The position numbers and the translations under genes were made by a program. From Oceanobacillus piezotolerans (GTDB lineage Bacteria; Bacillota; Bacilli; Bacillales; Amphibacillaceae), in the NCBI RefSeq assembly GCF_003665065.1, contig NZ_RCHR01000005.1, positions 124,001-188,000 of the forward strand: a DNA stretch of 64,000 bases, in the 5' to 3' direction. The first letter of the stretch is position 1; each line of letters opens with the position of its first letter. The notes under the pieces were generated by a model that saw only the letters and a list, made by a program, of their open reading frames with translations, was not told the DNA's origin and made no database searches. Shown here in pieces: positions 25,006 to 35,311 of the stretch.

Positions 25006-25992
25006 ATGTTTATTTCAATGTTTGGTGCAGTTGAGTCGGGAATTATCTATGCAATTATGGCATTAGGTGTATATTTAACCTTTCGTGTACTGGATTTCCC
25101 TGATTTAACTGTGGAAGGAAGCTTTGTTACGGGCGCATCTGTGGCTGCGTATTCCATAGTAAGTGGTGTACCTCCACTAATGGCCACCATTTTTGCTGCA
25201 ATTGCAGGTTTTATCGCTGGATGTTTGACAGGTGTGCTCCATACAAAGGGTAAAATTAATTCATTATTAGCCGGAATTCTCATGATGACGGCACTTTACT
25301 CTATTAATCTGCGAATTATGGGCCAGCCAACCCTATCTTTACTCAATGAAACAACTGTTTTTGAACAATTGGAAGCATTATGGGCCTCTACTGGGATAGA
25401 TTCATTATTTAATGGGTTGTTGTCTTCTATTGGGCTGGAGCAGTTACCTGGTACATGGTCCATCCTTCTAGTGATGATTATCGTTACGATTGGAATAAAG
25501 CTTCTTACGGATTTCTTCTTAAAGACAGAAGTAGGCTTAGCATTAAGAGCAATAGGTGACAATAAAAAGATGATTCGCAGCCTTTCAGCTAATACAGATT
25601 CATTAATTATTGCTGGTGTTGGTATTTCGAATGCATTTGTAGCGCTGGCGGGTGGTTTAATTGCGCAGCTTGGCGGTTTTGCTGATGTTAATATGGGGCT
25701 GGGTCTTATTGTTATTGGCTTAGCATCTATTATAATCGGAGAGGCATTATTCGGGACGAAAACCATTGTACGTGCAACGTTAGCTGTTATTTTAGGTGCT
25801 GTCATCTATCGTATTATCGTTACGTTAGCTCTGCGCGTAGACTTTTTAGAAACAGGAGATATGAAGCTAATAACTGCTATTATTGTAATCATTGCATTGG
25901 TTACACCGAAAATTTTACAAAGTAGAAGAGAAAAGAATCGCCGAATACAGAAAAGAAACCAACTTAGAGCGGGAGGGAAGAGCAATGCTTAA
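25006..25992 (+). CDS. ABC importer permease (TrpY/branched-chain type)
   Basis: About 328 residues with eight to ten membrane helices, related to LivH/RbsC-type permeases. Blocks include ALGVYLTFRVLDFPDLTVEGS, GLALRAIGDNKKMIRSL and GLASIIIGEALFG. I chose the ATG at 25006 since GAGAGG lies 9 bases upstream; an ATG at 24997 is too close to that site. It overlaps the ATPase gene by 8 bp, so the two are coupled. It forms the membrane channel for the upstream binding protein. Confidence 0.87.
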   Translation: MFISMFGAVESGIIYAIMALGVYLTFRVLDFPDLTVEGSFVTGASVAAYSIVSGVPPLMATIFAAIAGFIAGCLTGVLHTKGKINSLLAGILMMTALYSINLRIMGQPTLSLLNETTVFEQLEALWASTGIDSLFNGLLSSIGLEQLPGTWSILLVMIIVTIGIKLLTDFFLKTEVGLALRAIGDNKKMIRSLSANTDSLIIAGVGISNAFVALAGGLIAQLGGFADVNMGLGLIVIGLASIIIGEALFGTKTIVRATLAVILGAVIYRIIVTLALRVDFLETGDMKLITAIIVIIALVTPKILQSRREKNRRIQKRNQLRAGGKSNA

Positions 25993-26779
25993 GCTAAAGG
26001 ATATTTCTGTTACTTTTAATGAGGGTACTCCCGATGAGAAAAAGGCGCTCAACAACATCCAATTAGAGTTGCAAGAGGGGGAATTTGTAACTGTAATTGG
26101 CAGTAATGGTGCAGGGAAATCGACGCTAATGAATGTCATTTCAGGTGCGTTAATCCCCGATGTTGGAGATGTCTATATTGCAGAAAGCCAAGTGGTGCAC
26201 CTTCCAGAGTATAAGCGCTCTAAATATATTGGTCGCGTCTTTCAAGATCCGATGGCAGGTACAGCGCCATCTATGACGATCGAAGAGAACTTGGCAATGG
26301 CTTATTCACGAAATAGAAAAAGGAAATTAAAGCTTGGTGTCACGAAAGAACGGAAGCAAATGTTCAAGGATAATTTAGCGACATTAAATCTTGGATTAGA
26401 GGGACGTTTGAACGCAAAGGTTGGCCTGCTCTCAGGTGGGGAACGGCAGGCATTATCTTTGTTAATGTCTACCTTTACGGAACCAAACATCTTATTGCTT
26501 GATGAGCATACTGCTGCACTTGATCCATCTCGAGCTGAACTTATTACTCAGCTTACAGAAAAGATTGTTCGCGAGTCAGGACTCACGACACTAATGGTTA
26601 CCCATAACATGCAGCAAGCATTGGATTTAGGTACGAGATTAGTTATGATGGATAAAGGTCAGATTATTTTTGATGTAAATGGCGAAGAAAAGCAGAAGTT
26701 AACGGTTGAAGATCTCCTCCATGAGTTTAAACGAATTAGAGGAGAACAATTTGGGGATGACAGAGCGGTATTAAGTTAG
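25985..26779 (+). CDS. ABC importer ATP-binding protein (TrpZ type)
   Basis: A 264-residue ATPase. Walker A is GSNGAGKST, the Q-loop lies in RVFQDPMAG, the signature is LSGGERQALSLL, Walker B is ILLLDEHTAALD (EHT instead of EPT, as is usual in this subfamily), and the switch His is in VTHNM. The start is the ATG at 25985 behind GGGAGGGAAG; an in-frame ATG at 25892 lies inside the permease gene. It powers the importer formed with the two upstream genes. Confidence 0.9.
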   Translation: MLKLKDISVTFNEGTPDEKKALNNIQLELQEGEFVTVIGSNGAGKSTLMNVISGALIPDVGDVYIAESQVVHLPEYKRSKYIGRVFQDPMAGTAPSMTIEENLAMAYSRNRKRKLKLGVTKERKQMFKDNLATLNLGLEGRLNAKVGLLSGGERQALSLLMSTFTEPNILLLDEHTAALDPSRAELITQLTEKIVRESGLTTLMVTHNMQQALDLGTRLVMMDKGQIIFDVNGEEKQKLTVEDLLHEFKRIRGEQFGDDRAVLS

Positions 26780-26782
26780 AGA

Positions 26783-26805
26783 GGGATGCGTATGCGTCCC
26801 TTTTT
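26783..26805 (+). terminator. Terminator of the ABC importer operon
   Basis: GGGATGC / GCGTCCC stem (one T-G pair, 4-base loop) then five T. Confidence 0.75.
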
Positions 26806-26824
26806 GTGTGCTTAAATAGGGGGT

Positions 26825-26908
26825 GCTAAAGTTCAATTTGGATTCGCTAAACTTTAAATGAAATGTGATAAAGATCAATGGGAAATAGCTAAGGTTCACA
26901 ATACCACT
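26825..26908. repeat. Degenerate tandem repeat, exact 21-bp period
   Basis: Four units of 21 bp start at 26825 (GCTAAAGTTCAAT), 26846 (GCTAAACTTTAAAT), 26867 (GATAAAGATCAATG) and 26888 (GCTAAGGTTCACA). The phase is exact and sequence drift strong. It lies between two convergent terminators. A third family, distinct from those at 17398 and 18631. Confidence 0.6.
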
Positions 26909-26931
26909 TCTATATAAAACCTTTGTAAAAG

Positions 26932-26965
26932 AAAAAACGCTCCCAGCTCAAAAAGCTCGGGAACG
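26932..26965 (-). terminator. Terminator of the glutamate dehydrogenase gene
   Basis: Read on the reverse strand: CGTTCCCGAGCT / AGCTGGGAGCG stem with two small mismatches, then TTTTTTC. Confidence 0.8.
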
Positions 26966-26984
26966 ATAGAAATTAAACGTATTT

Positions 26985-28385
<1,401 letters not shown>

Positions 28386-28583
28386 TTAAATTAATTCTCA
28401 TCCTATAAAGAAGAAGGAAGGAAATTATGTCGGTACACGCTGCCTTTAATGGAGCATTTTCGACAAAAATTGCATCATTAAAGTCGTTGTTAAAAATATT
28501 GAGACAATATAATTATTTTACAGAAATAGAGGCATCAATTCAATACATTTATTGATAAAGTTCTTGTAAAGTATTAAAATTTT

Positions 28584-28618
28584 AAAAAAACTCCCCCTCG
28601 TACTTGAAGAGGGGGAGT
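28584..28618 (-). terminator. Terminator of the amidase gene
   Basis: Reverse-strand stem ACTCCCCCTC / GAGGGGGAGT (9-10 bp, very GC-rich) followed by seven T. Confidence 0.9.
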
Positions 28619-28625
28619 GTGTAGG

Positions 28626-29726
28626 TTAATTAAAAAAGTTTATAAGTCCAGTTGTAATCGCGTTTGCGACATTTTGCTGATAACCAGTTGTTTGTACAAT
28701 GGATAAATCATACGGATTTGTTATAAAGCCTAATTCCATTAAAATTGCTGGAGCATATGTATTTTGAATCACATGGTAGTCTGCTTGCTGAATACCTCTG
28801 TTATTCAGTGGTACCGAAGAATTAACAGAAGCATGTACATTCTGAGCTAATAGCCTGCCTGCGGAACCATAGTAATACGTATTAATCCCTTGGACAGAAT
28901 AGTAAGGAAATGCATTGTAATGAATACTGATAAAAGCATCTGTATAATTGCTGTTGCTTATTCGAACTCTTTCTTCAAGGGAGACATAGTAGTCGCCATA
29001 TCTTGTTAATATTACATTAGCTCCGGCATTTTGAAGACTTTGAACGACACGATTAGCAGTTGAAGTTACGATATTCTTTTCATAAACCCCACCAATTCCG
29101 ATCGCTCCTGAATCATTTCCGCCATGCCCGGGATCGACAACGATGGTATACCCCGAAAGTGCTCCATTTCGGTTAACGGATGTATCACTAAGAGAAGTAA
29201 GACTAGAATCATTAGATGGCTTTTTCTCGCTTGTGGCTATATCTGTTAACCATGATGCAATCCATCCAGAATTCCCATTCCCCAATGAAACTTGAAGCCA
29301 GTCTCCATTCCTGTCGATTATATCGAACGAATCTCCATTAAAAGCGGAAGCGACCACTCTATATTCAGTGCCGGGACCAGACCTTATGTGCATGCTAGCC
29401 TCTTGGATTATAACTTGATTAACTGAATGGGCAGAATAATTCGTTTCAGAAGTATCTTGTGTTAGTGAAATTAAATGATGCTTTGCAACCCAGGCTTCAC
29501 TTCCACCATAGTATGTTTGCACCCAGCCATATTTCTCTTGAAAGCCTTGTAGTTGATTCCCTTTCGTTAGGACGCCAATAACCTCTGAATCTGCAGCGGG
29601 TTTTTCCCTTACATTTAATACTGGAGCATGAACCTCATAAAGCTCCGCTTCATCTGCATGCCCAATCATAGGAATAAAGAAAATGAATAGAATAATAAAA
29701 AGTATTAAAAGTTTAGTTTGCTTCAT
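28626..29726 (-). CDS. N-acetylmuramoyl-L-alanine amidase with two SH3 domains
   Basis: A 366-residue secreted enzyme that cuts the MurNAc-L-Ala bond of peptidoglycan. The signal peptide ends near HADEA. Two bacterial SH3 domains follow (about residues 32-88 and 105-165: LNVREKPAADSEVIG and MHIRSGPGTEYRVVA), then an Amidase_3 domain. Zinc ligands are visible in DPGHGGND, the Glu of GGVYEKN and SIHYNAF; the catalytic Glu is in MELGFITN. It is complete and of usual length for this architecture. It is probably a housekeeping autolysin; no prophage genes are nearby. Confidence 0.92.
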   Translation of the reverse strand: MKQTKLLILFIILFIFFIPMIGHADEAELYEVHAPVLNVREKPAADSEVIGVLTKGNQLQGFQEKYGWVQTYYGGSEAWVAKHHLISLTQDTSETNYSAHSVNQVIIQEASMHIRSGPGTEYRVVASAFNGDSFDIIDRNGDWLQVSLGNGNSGWIASWLTDIATSEKKPSNDSSLTSLSDTSVNRNGALSGYTIVVDPGHGGNDSGAIGIGGVYEKNIVTSTANRVVQSLQNAGANVILTRYGDYYVSLEERVRISNSNYTDAFISIHYNAFPYYSVQGINTYYYGSAGRLLAQNVHASVNSSVPLNNRGIQQADYHVIQNTYAPAILMELGFITNPYDLSIVQTTGYQQNVANAITTGLINFFN

Positions 29727-29836
29727 AGATTACTCCTTTTTTATCTGTCTATTATGCTGGTAATAATTACTATCTATCATATTATGGTTTGAGAATCGAG
29801 ACAAGGGTAACTTTAACTAATAAAAAAACAGGATGA

Positions 29837-30388
29837 TTACTCACCCTGCTGCAGATGTTTTTCCAATAATAGGCTTGCTTGATGTAAGGCGCGTTTATCA
29901 TGAACTATATCTCCAGGCCTGCTCGCTTTTCCAATGACATAACCTCCAAAGGGCATACTATAAAACTGGCAAATGTAATTGAATTGCTGAACAAGTGGTA
30001 GGCCTTTTATTGTTGGGGTATCCCCACCAACTGCAATGAGATACGCTACTTTCTTTTTTAAATCCTCCCTGAAGTCAGGATAAGCTGAGTCTCTGAGAAT
30101 TTGTGACCACCTGTCAAGAAACGTTTTCATCGGACCAGACATACTATACCAGTAGATGGGGGTAGAAAAAAGGAAGATATCGTGTTCTAGAACTCTATCG
30201 ATTAGCTCGTTTAAATCGTCATCAACCTTCGTGAATCCCTCCTCGGTATGACGTTCATCGATAATTGGTTTAATGTTATAGTCACGTAAATATAAATGTG
30301 TACCTTTTTCCTTGGGGACAGCCTGATAGGTCAAATATTCGGTATTTCCATTGATTCTAGTCGAACCATGAATAACCGCGATTTTCAT
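29837..30388 (-). CDS. NADPH-dependent FMN reductase / flavodoxin-like protein
   Basis: A 183-residue flavodoxin-fold protein. The N-terminal phosphate loop GSTRINGNTEYL binds FMN, and STPIYWYSMSGPMKTFLDRW is the second FMN loop typical of WrbA/IsiB-like oxidoreductases. It probably reduces quinones, nitro or azo compounds, or free FMN with NAD(P)H; the substrate is not determinable. It has a good GGAGGG site on the reverse strand and stands alone. Confidence 0.87.
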   Translation of the reverse strand: MKIAVIHGSTRINGNTEYLTYQAVPKEKGTHLYLRDYNIKPIIDERHTEEGFTKVDDDLNELIDRVLEHDIFLFSTPIYWYSMSGPMKTFLDRWSQILRDSAYPDFREDLKKKVAYLIAVGGDTPTIKGLPLVQQFNYICQFYSMPFGGYVIGKASRPGDIVHDKRALHQASLLLEKHLQQGE

Positions 30389-30538
30389 TAAACGTTCCCT
30401 CCTTATGTAAATTTAGTGAAAAGTTTACACTTGATAAGACAAAAAAGCAGGGTTTTCCATTAGATTCAGAGAATAATGCAGAAAGCAGGATACATCAAAA
30501 GGAAGCCTATTAGATATATATGAAAGGAATCGAAAAAC

Positions 30539-30698
30539 ATGAAAAATATCCATTTTAACGGATTTGATGACCACCATCGTGGGAAATTTAAGGTGGTTAT
30601 AAATGGAAAGTGGTGGACGGGCAGTTAGTCAAAGGCCTTTCGAGACAGCTTACCAAAGAAGTCTCTTTTAATCATCTGACAGGGGAGGTGCAGAAGTG
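30539..30698 (+). pseudogene. Possible frameshifted small gene
   Basis: An ATG at 30539 opens a 29-codon frame (MKNIHFNGFDDHHRGKFKVV and on to a stop at 30628). A second open frame then runs without a break to a stop at 30698, reading VVDGQLVKGLSRQLTKEV. Joined by a one-base shift near 30605 they would give a 50-55 residue protein ending just at the start of the next gene. I do not recognise the family. It could also be two unrelated chance frames. If the next protein is an MNIO-type enzyme, a short peptide gene beside it would merit attention. Confidence 0.3.
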
Positions 30699-31517
30699 AA
30701 ATTTGCGATGAATTATTCGGAAGAAGCGAAGAAGCTTGTTGATACAGGGAAAATTACCATTGATATGTTCAAGTGTCCAGACTTTGACGAAAACCTGATA
30801 GATCGTGCGAAGGAGAGTAAGGAAGTTTACGTCCATTTTGATGTGAACGCTGGAGATCACAGGTTAGATAAGGTAGATTGGGGAAAAGTCGAAAAGCTCG
30901 CTAAAGAAACGAATACGCCATTTATTAATATGCATATGGTCGCATTTGCAAAGGATTATCCGCATTACGATCCGGGTAGTGGCGTCCCAGAGCTAAAGGA
31001 TGCAATCATTGAAAATGTGATTCAAGATATCAACGAGGTTACCGCAAGATTTGGCAATGACAAGGTTATTTTAGAAAATGTGGTGTTTATTCCTCATGGA
31101 AACATGCAGCGATTGATTATCGAACCTCATGTCGTTACTGCCATCATAAAAGAAACGAATTGTGGATTGCTATTAGATACTGCACACGCTCAAATGACCT
31201 GTAAGTATACGAAGATGAGTGTGTATGACTACATTAATCAACTGCCTGTACATGCAATAAAAGAGTTACATGTGACGGGAATTCAATCTTATAAAGGAAA
31301 ATTACGAGATAGTATGCCAATGACAGAGGATGATTTCGAGTTAGTAAAATGGGTTATTTCTAACATGGAAAAGGGTAAATGGCCAACTCCTTGGGTCGCA
31401 TCCTTTGAATATGGTGGAGTAGGTCCGCTGATGGAATGGCGCAGTGAGGAGAAAGTGATGAAGGAGCAAGTACCTAAGCTTTATCAATTACTAAAAAAAC
31501 AAGGGGATGGGACATAA
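30696..31517 (+). CDS. TIM-barrel metalloenzyme, xylose-isomerase-like
   Basis: A 273-residue protein with a TIM-barrel pattern of metal ligands: YVHFDVNAGDH, FINMHMVAF, ILENVVFIPHG, GLLLDTAHAQMT, ELHVTGI and a late SFEYGG. The series E-N, D-x-x-H, L-H is shared by AP endonuclease 2 / sugar isomerases and by the DUF692 (MNIO) iron enzymes. I cannot decide between them by eye, and the function is open. The GTG start has GGGGAGG 7 bases upstream. There is no operon partner except the possible small frame before it. Confidence 0.6.
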   Translation: MKFAMNYSEEAKKLVDTGKITIDMFKCPDFDENLIDRAKESKEVYVHFDVNAGDHRLDKVDWGKVEKLAKETNTPFINMHMVAFAKDYPHYDPGSGVPELKDAIIENVIQDINEVTARFGNDKVILENVVFIPHGNMQRLIIEPHVVTAIIKETNCGLLLDTAHAQMTCKYTKMSVYDYINQLPVHAIKELHVTGIQSYKGKLRDSMPMTEDDFELVKWVISNMEKGKWPTPWVASFEYGGVGPLMEWRSEEKVMKEQVPKLYQLLKKQGDGT

Positions 31518-31797
31518 CTAAATGTTTTAATCTAAAAGGCGAACGAAGCACCAAATTAGTGGAGGAAATATACGTAGACTCCTGCGGGAAAAGCAACAAG
31601 CGAAGACCCCGCAGGAAGTGCGGGAGGTTCAAAGGCTAGGATCGCCCCATCCTGGGGCAACGCCTTTGTGACCAACGTCCTGTTGGCCCGAGGCTGTGAA
31701 GTTGCCCGCGGAAAGCAAAGTATATTTCCGGAACGGTATTTCTCCACTAAGTATCGTTCGGATTTTTCTTTTGATAAACACTTTTGACCTAGGCTCT
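31507..31797. repeat. Nested intergenic repeat elements
   Basis: The outer element has arms 31507-31548 and 31753-31797, which are imperfect inverted repeats (GGGACATAACTAAATGTTTT on the left), like the element at 41160-41281. Inside lies a second element bounded by TTAGTGGAG / CTCCACTAA (31556-31564 and 31742-31750) and GGAAATATAC / GTATATTTCC (31564-31573 and 31720-31729). Its GC-rich body contains GACCCCGCAGG and TTGCCCGCGGAAAGC. The body is repeated in opposite orientation at 44943-45114. It has no credible gene. Confidence 0.75.
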
Positions 31798-32717
31798 TAA
31801 GCACTTTCAATTACAGTTTCAGTGGCAATGCGTCGTCTTTGCTGTCTTAGTAAGAAGAAGAATACACCACCAAGAACAACAACTCCTCCTGCAACCTGCA
31901 AGCTTGTTAACTGTTCACCGAGCATGATAAAAGCCAGGGTGGATGCACCAACTGGTTCTCCTAGAATGCTCATGGATATTGTTGTTGTATTAATATAGTT
32001 TAATAACCAGTTATTAATGACATGAGAGATGGTAGGGACAATTGCTAATAAGAAAAATATCCCGAACTCTTTTGAGTCATAGCCAGTCAACGGCACATTT
32101 GTCAACAGGTTATAGATAATAAGAACGATGCCTGCAATGAGAAAAACAGTAAAACTATAAATCCAGTGAGAGAGTTTTTTGACAACATTTTGGCCTATTA
32201 GGAGGTAACCGACTACAGCTATCACACTCAGAAAAGAAAGAATGTCACCTAAAATTGCCTGACCGCTCAATGCAAGATCGCCCCATCCGATCATCATCAC
32301 GCCAATAACAGCAATAAACATGGTTGTGACAGCGGAGGCTGTAGTTCTTTCTTTATAAAAAATGAAGCCCCCGATAACGGCGATAATTGGCTGGAGTGCC
32401 AGAATAATCGTAGAGCTTGCCACTGTAGTTAGCTTTAATGAGCCAAACCAGAGGGCAAAGTGTAAGGCAAGGAAAGAGCCAGAAAATAAAAGCAATCTCC
32501 AATCCTTTTTTGTCATATGCTGAAATTCTCCACGCTTCTTCCAAACAATCGGGAGCATGATGATCGCTGCAAATATCATTCGATACATACTGGAAATGGT
32601 TGCAGGTGCATCTGACCATTTAACGAAAATAGCAGAAAACGATATAGCGATGATGGAGACGAGCAAGGCAATATTAATCGTTTTAGCTGATGGTATATGA
32701 ACGTGATTCAATGGCAC
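31797..32717 (-). CDS. EamA/DMT family transporter
   Basis: A 306-residue membrane protein with ten predicted helices in two EamA repeats (about residues 10-145 and 155-295). It has the usual late ISMSILGEPVGASTLAFIMLGE block found at the repeat boundary of drug/metabolite exporters, and an Arg-rich cytoplasmic C-terminus. It probably exports amino acids or other small metabolites; the substrate is unknown. The stop codon abuts the repeat element at 31507-31797. Confidence 0.87.
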   Translation of the reverse strand: MPLNHVHIPSAKTINIALLVSIIAISFSAIFVKWSDAPATISSMYRMIFAAIIMLPIVWKKRGEFQHMTKKDWRLLLFSGSFLALHFALWFGSLKLTTVASSTIILALQPIIAVIGGFIFYKERTTASAVTTMFIAVIGVMMIGWGDLALSGQAILGDILSFLSVIAVVGYLLIGQNVVKKLSHWIYSFTVFLIAGIVLIIYNLLTNVPLTGYDSKEFGIFFLLAIVPTISHVINNWLLNYINTTTISMSILGEPVGASTLAFIMLGEQLTSLQVAGGVVVLGGVFFFLLRQQRRRIATETVIESA

Positions 32718-32894
32718 ATTCTCCTATTCTTTCTTGTAATTGTCTAAATTATATCGGAGAAAAATTGACCTTACAATAGTTATTATTATTGTTGAATACT
32801 AAGTTAAAGACGATTAAAAAACTAAAGACTTACCCCTTATACGGATACTTAACTAAGTCGGCATTTTAAAGATAGCCAAAAAGAAAGGATTCAC

Positions 32895-34142
32895 TTAGGC
32901 GCGAATCCATTTCCATATTTCAGCTGGGCTAGCGTTCTTGCCGTACATAAGAATTCCTACCTTAAATATCTTCCCAGCCAACTTCATAAAGAGCCAAATA
33001 CTGGCCACTAAAATAACCAGGGAAATAATAATTTCAAGCCATGGCCATTCTTCTAGTATCGTTAATCTCAGCAACAGCACACCTGGAGAAGTAAATGGCA
33101 GGTAAGTACCAATTTGTGCCCAGAGTCCGCTAGGGTCACTTAGAACTGGTCCGATGAAAACAAACGGAAGGAATGGAAGCATCATCACAAGTCCTTGGAA
33201 ATTACCTGCTGTTGTAATATCGGACATGGTTGCTCCAATCCCAACGAAGATAGAAGCAAATAGTAAATATCCCAGGATGGCAATCAGAACATATAGTGCA
33301 AGCTCAGGAACCAATAAGTACTCCAGCATATTAATGTCCATTCTCCAAGCAAGCACTGGGAGCACAATCATTAACGATACGGCAGTTTGAATAATCCCTA
33401 ATACAAAGTAGCCCATGATTTTCCCTTGCATCAATTCACTTGGGGTGACAGAAGATAAAATAATTTCGGCAATTTTATCCTTCTTCTCTTGAGAAGCGCT
33501 TTGGAAGATAGCCATCCCTGTAAATACGATAGATATCAGAATAAACCCGGCAAACGCGCCTGGTATCATTCGGGCTATTTCATTCTCTGGGTTAGATGTA
33601 TCCGAATGACTTTCTTCTTCGGCTGTATCATCAGGAGAATGAGCTTCTAATTCTATATTACTTGATACAACCGTTAAGACTTCATTTGAGACACCCAACT
33701 CCTGCATTTGCATTGCCTTTAGTGGAGCCTCGAGAAGCTGTACCTGGTCCATAAAATATGGATTTATTTCCTCACTAGTGAAAACAGGAACAGAGCCTTG
33801 TTCCAAAGCACGCTGGTCAACAAATACATATGCCGTGTTTTCCGTATCCTCCAGCACACTGGTAACTTCCTTTTCTGGTATATCCGTTAATTCCATTTCC
33901 CAATTAAAACTTGCCTGTTCTACTGTGCCTTGTAAACTGGGGAAAATACCCAGCCCGTCGTTAATATAAACATAAGTAGTCTCTGCTTCTGAACTGTCAG
34001 AATCTCCAAAAATACTTCCTAATACCATAAACGCCACAATGATGATAGGAGTTAAGAATAATCCAATGAGAAAGGATTTATTTTTCATATTTCTTTTGAT
34101 TTCCCACTTGGCAACTTTCATTGCATTACGCATGCAGCTCAC
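32895..34142 (-). CDS. yhaP: ABC transporter permease, YhaP/NatB-like
   Basis: A 415-residue ABC-2 permease with one N-terminal helix, a large extracytoplasmic domain of about 150 residues, and five C-terminal helices. The motif KKDKIAEIILSSVTPSELMQGKIMGY is the coupling region of NatB/YhaP proteins. It is read with the ATPase gene, whose end it overlaps by 17 bp. The GTG at 34142 has AAAGGA at suitable distance; an ATG three codons later is an alternative. The pair resembles B. subtilis YhaQ-YhaP, an exporter of uncertain substrate. The gene symbol is by resemblance. Confidence 0.85.
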   Translation of the reverse strand: MSCMRNAMKVAKWEIKRNMKNKSFLIGLFLTPIIIVAFMVLGSIFGDSDSSEAETTYVYINDGLGIFPSLQGTVEQASFNWEMELTDIPEKEVTSVLEDTENTAYVFVDQRALEQGSVPVFTSEEINPYFMDQVQLLEAPLKAMQMQELGVSNEVLTVVSSNIELEAHSPDDTAEEESHSDTSNPENEIARMIPGAFAGFILISIVFTGMAIFQSASQEKKDKIAEIILSSVTPSELMQGKIMGYFVLGIIQTAVSLMIVLPVLAWRMDINMLEYLLVPELALYVLIAILGYLLFASIFVGIGATMSDITTAGNFQGLVMMLPFLPFVFIGPVLSDPSGLWAQIGTYLPFTSPGVLLLRLTILEEWPWLEIIISLVILVASIWLFMKLAGKIFKVGILMYGKNASPAEIWKWIRA

Positions 34143-35058
34143 TCGCTTCCTTTAACAAATTTCTATCTGTTGCAATGTCGATAAAGATTTCGTGAAGAGA
34201 GATGCGATTCAGCTTTAATTCCTGTATATGTATGTTGTTTGGTATGTTTTTAATCCATAATGCAGGTTCAATATCTTTTTCTAAATAAAGAATGGACACC
34301 TCTTCTTTTTGTTCAACACGCTGAACACCTTCAATTCCTTCTAAGTCTTGGTAGCTATTTTTTCCGTGAATGGTACATTTAAAGTTGGCATATTCTTTCT
34401 TCACTTCATCTAGTGTGCCATAGATAACTTTTTGTCCGCGTTGGATCATAAATAAACGATCACACATTTCTTCTACGAGATTCATTTGATGGGACGATAA
34501 CAGAATTGCCGTCCCTCCATCTGCTAAACTCCTAATTTCTTCTTTAAACAGTTCCTGACTTACTGGATCAAGCCCAGAGAAAGGTTCATCTAATATCAGG
34601 AGCTCTGGTTCATGAATTATCGAGGAAATAAATTGTACTTTTTGCCCCATTCCTTTAGAAAGCTCTTCTACGTTTACCTTTTCTTTTCCTTCTAAGTCAA
34701 ACTTCTTTAGATAATGCAATGCCCGTTCCTTTGCTTTATCAGCAGGATAATCCTTCAATTCGGCTAAATAGAGAAGAATATCCATGACATTCACATTCTT
34801 GTATAGTCCTCGTTCCTCTGGCAAATAACCAATCTTATTACGTGGGATTTCCTTTCCAGTATGATGATGGAACGTGATCGACCCGGCGTCTGGATACATA
34901 ATCCCCATAATATTGCGGATAGTCGTCGATTTACCAGCCCCATTTGGACCTAGTATCGACATAATTTCCCCTTTTCGAACTTCAAAGGAGATGCCTTTAA
35001 GTATTTTTTTCTCCTTGAAGGATTTCTCGAGTCCTTCGACAGTTAGAAGTACTTCCAT
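34126..35058 (-). CDS. yhaQ: ABC transporter ATP-binding protein, YhaQ/NatA-like
   Basis: A 310-residue ATPase. Walker A is GPNGAGKST, the signature is LSKGMGQKVQ (as is common in NatA-type exporters), Walker B is LLILDEPFSGLDP, and the switch His is in LSSHQMN. A C-terminal extension of about 90 residues follows the ATPase core. It forms an exporter with the overlapping permease. GGGGCGAT precedes the ATG at moderate spacing. It is transcribed divergently from the DoxX gene. Confidence 0.9.
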   Translation of the reverse strand: MEVLLTVEGLEKSFKEKKILKGISFEVRKGEIMSILGPNGAGKSTTIRNIMGIMYPDAGSITFHHHTGKEIPRNKIGYLPEERGLYKNVNVMDILLYLAELKDYPADKAKERALHYLKKFDLEGKEKVNVEELSKGMGQKVQFISSIIHEPELLILDEPFSGLDPVSQELFKEEIRSLADGGTAILLSSHQMNLVEEMCDRLFMIQRGQKVIYGTLDEVKKEYANFKCTIHGKNSYQDLEGIEGVQRVEQKEEVSILYLEKDIEPALWIKNIPNNIHIQELKLNRISLHEIFIDIATDRNLLKEASELHA

Positions 35059-35179
35059 TAAAATCGCCCCTTTCTTAGAATAGATGGCTCATTAGATTAT
35101 ACGGAGAGAAGAGGCTAAGGTTTCATACAAATTAAACACATTAAGTGAAATAATTCACAATCCGTTCAAAACTTTGTTG

Positions 35180-35284
35180 CTAAATTGTGAAACGATGAAC
35201 AAAAGGTAGTATCAACGATAAGACCATGCTATTATACAAATGTACCAGGAAGTAACACAAACTAAATTGTGAAACGTTGAACAA
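35180..35284 (+). promoter_or_regulatory. Duplicated operator-like site before the DoxX gene
   Basis: CTAAATTGTGAAACG.TGAACAA occurs at 35180-35202 and 35262-35284, identical except one base (A/T), with an 82-bp offset. A third, inverted and weaker version (TTCACAATCCGTTCAA) lies at about 35153-35168. The TTGTGA half-site resembles the Rex and FNR half-sites, but neither palindrome is complete. It lies between the divergent yhaQ-like and DoxX genes. Confidence 0.5.
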
Positions 35285-35311
35285 TAAAACTAATAAAAAG
35301 GAGAAATTACT

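Noticed and set aside
25296..25805. A 169-codon reverse frame opposite the ABC permease
   Set aside because: Antisense to a membrane protein gene, no ribosome binding site, no recognisable domain.
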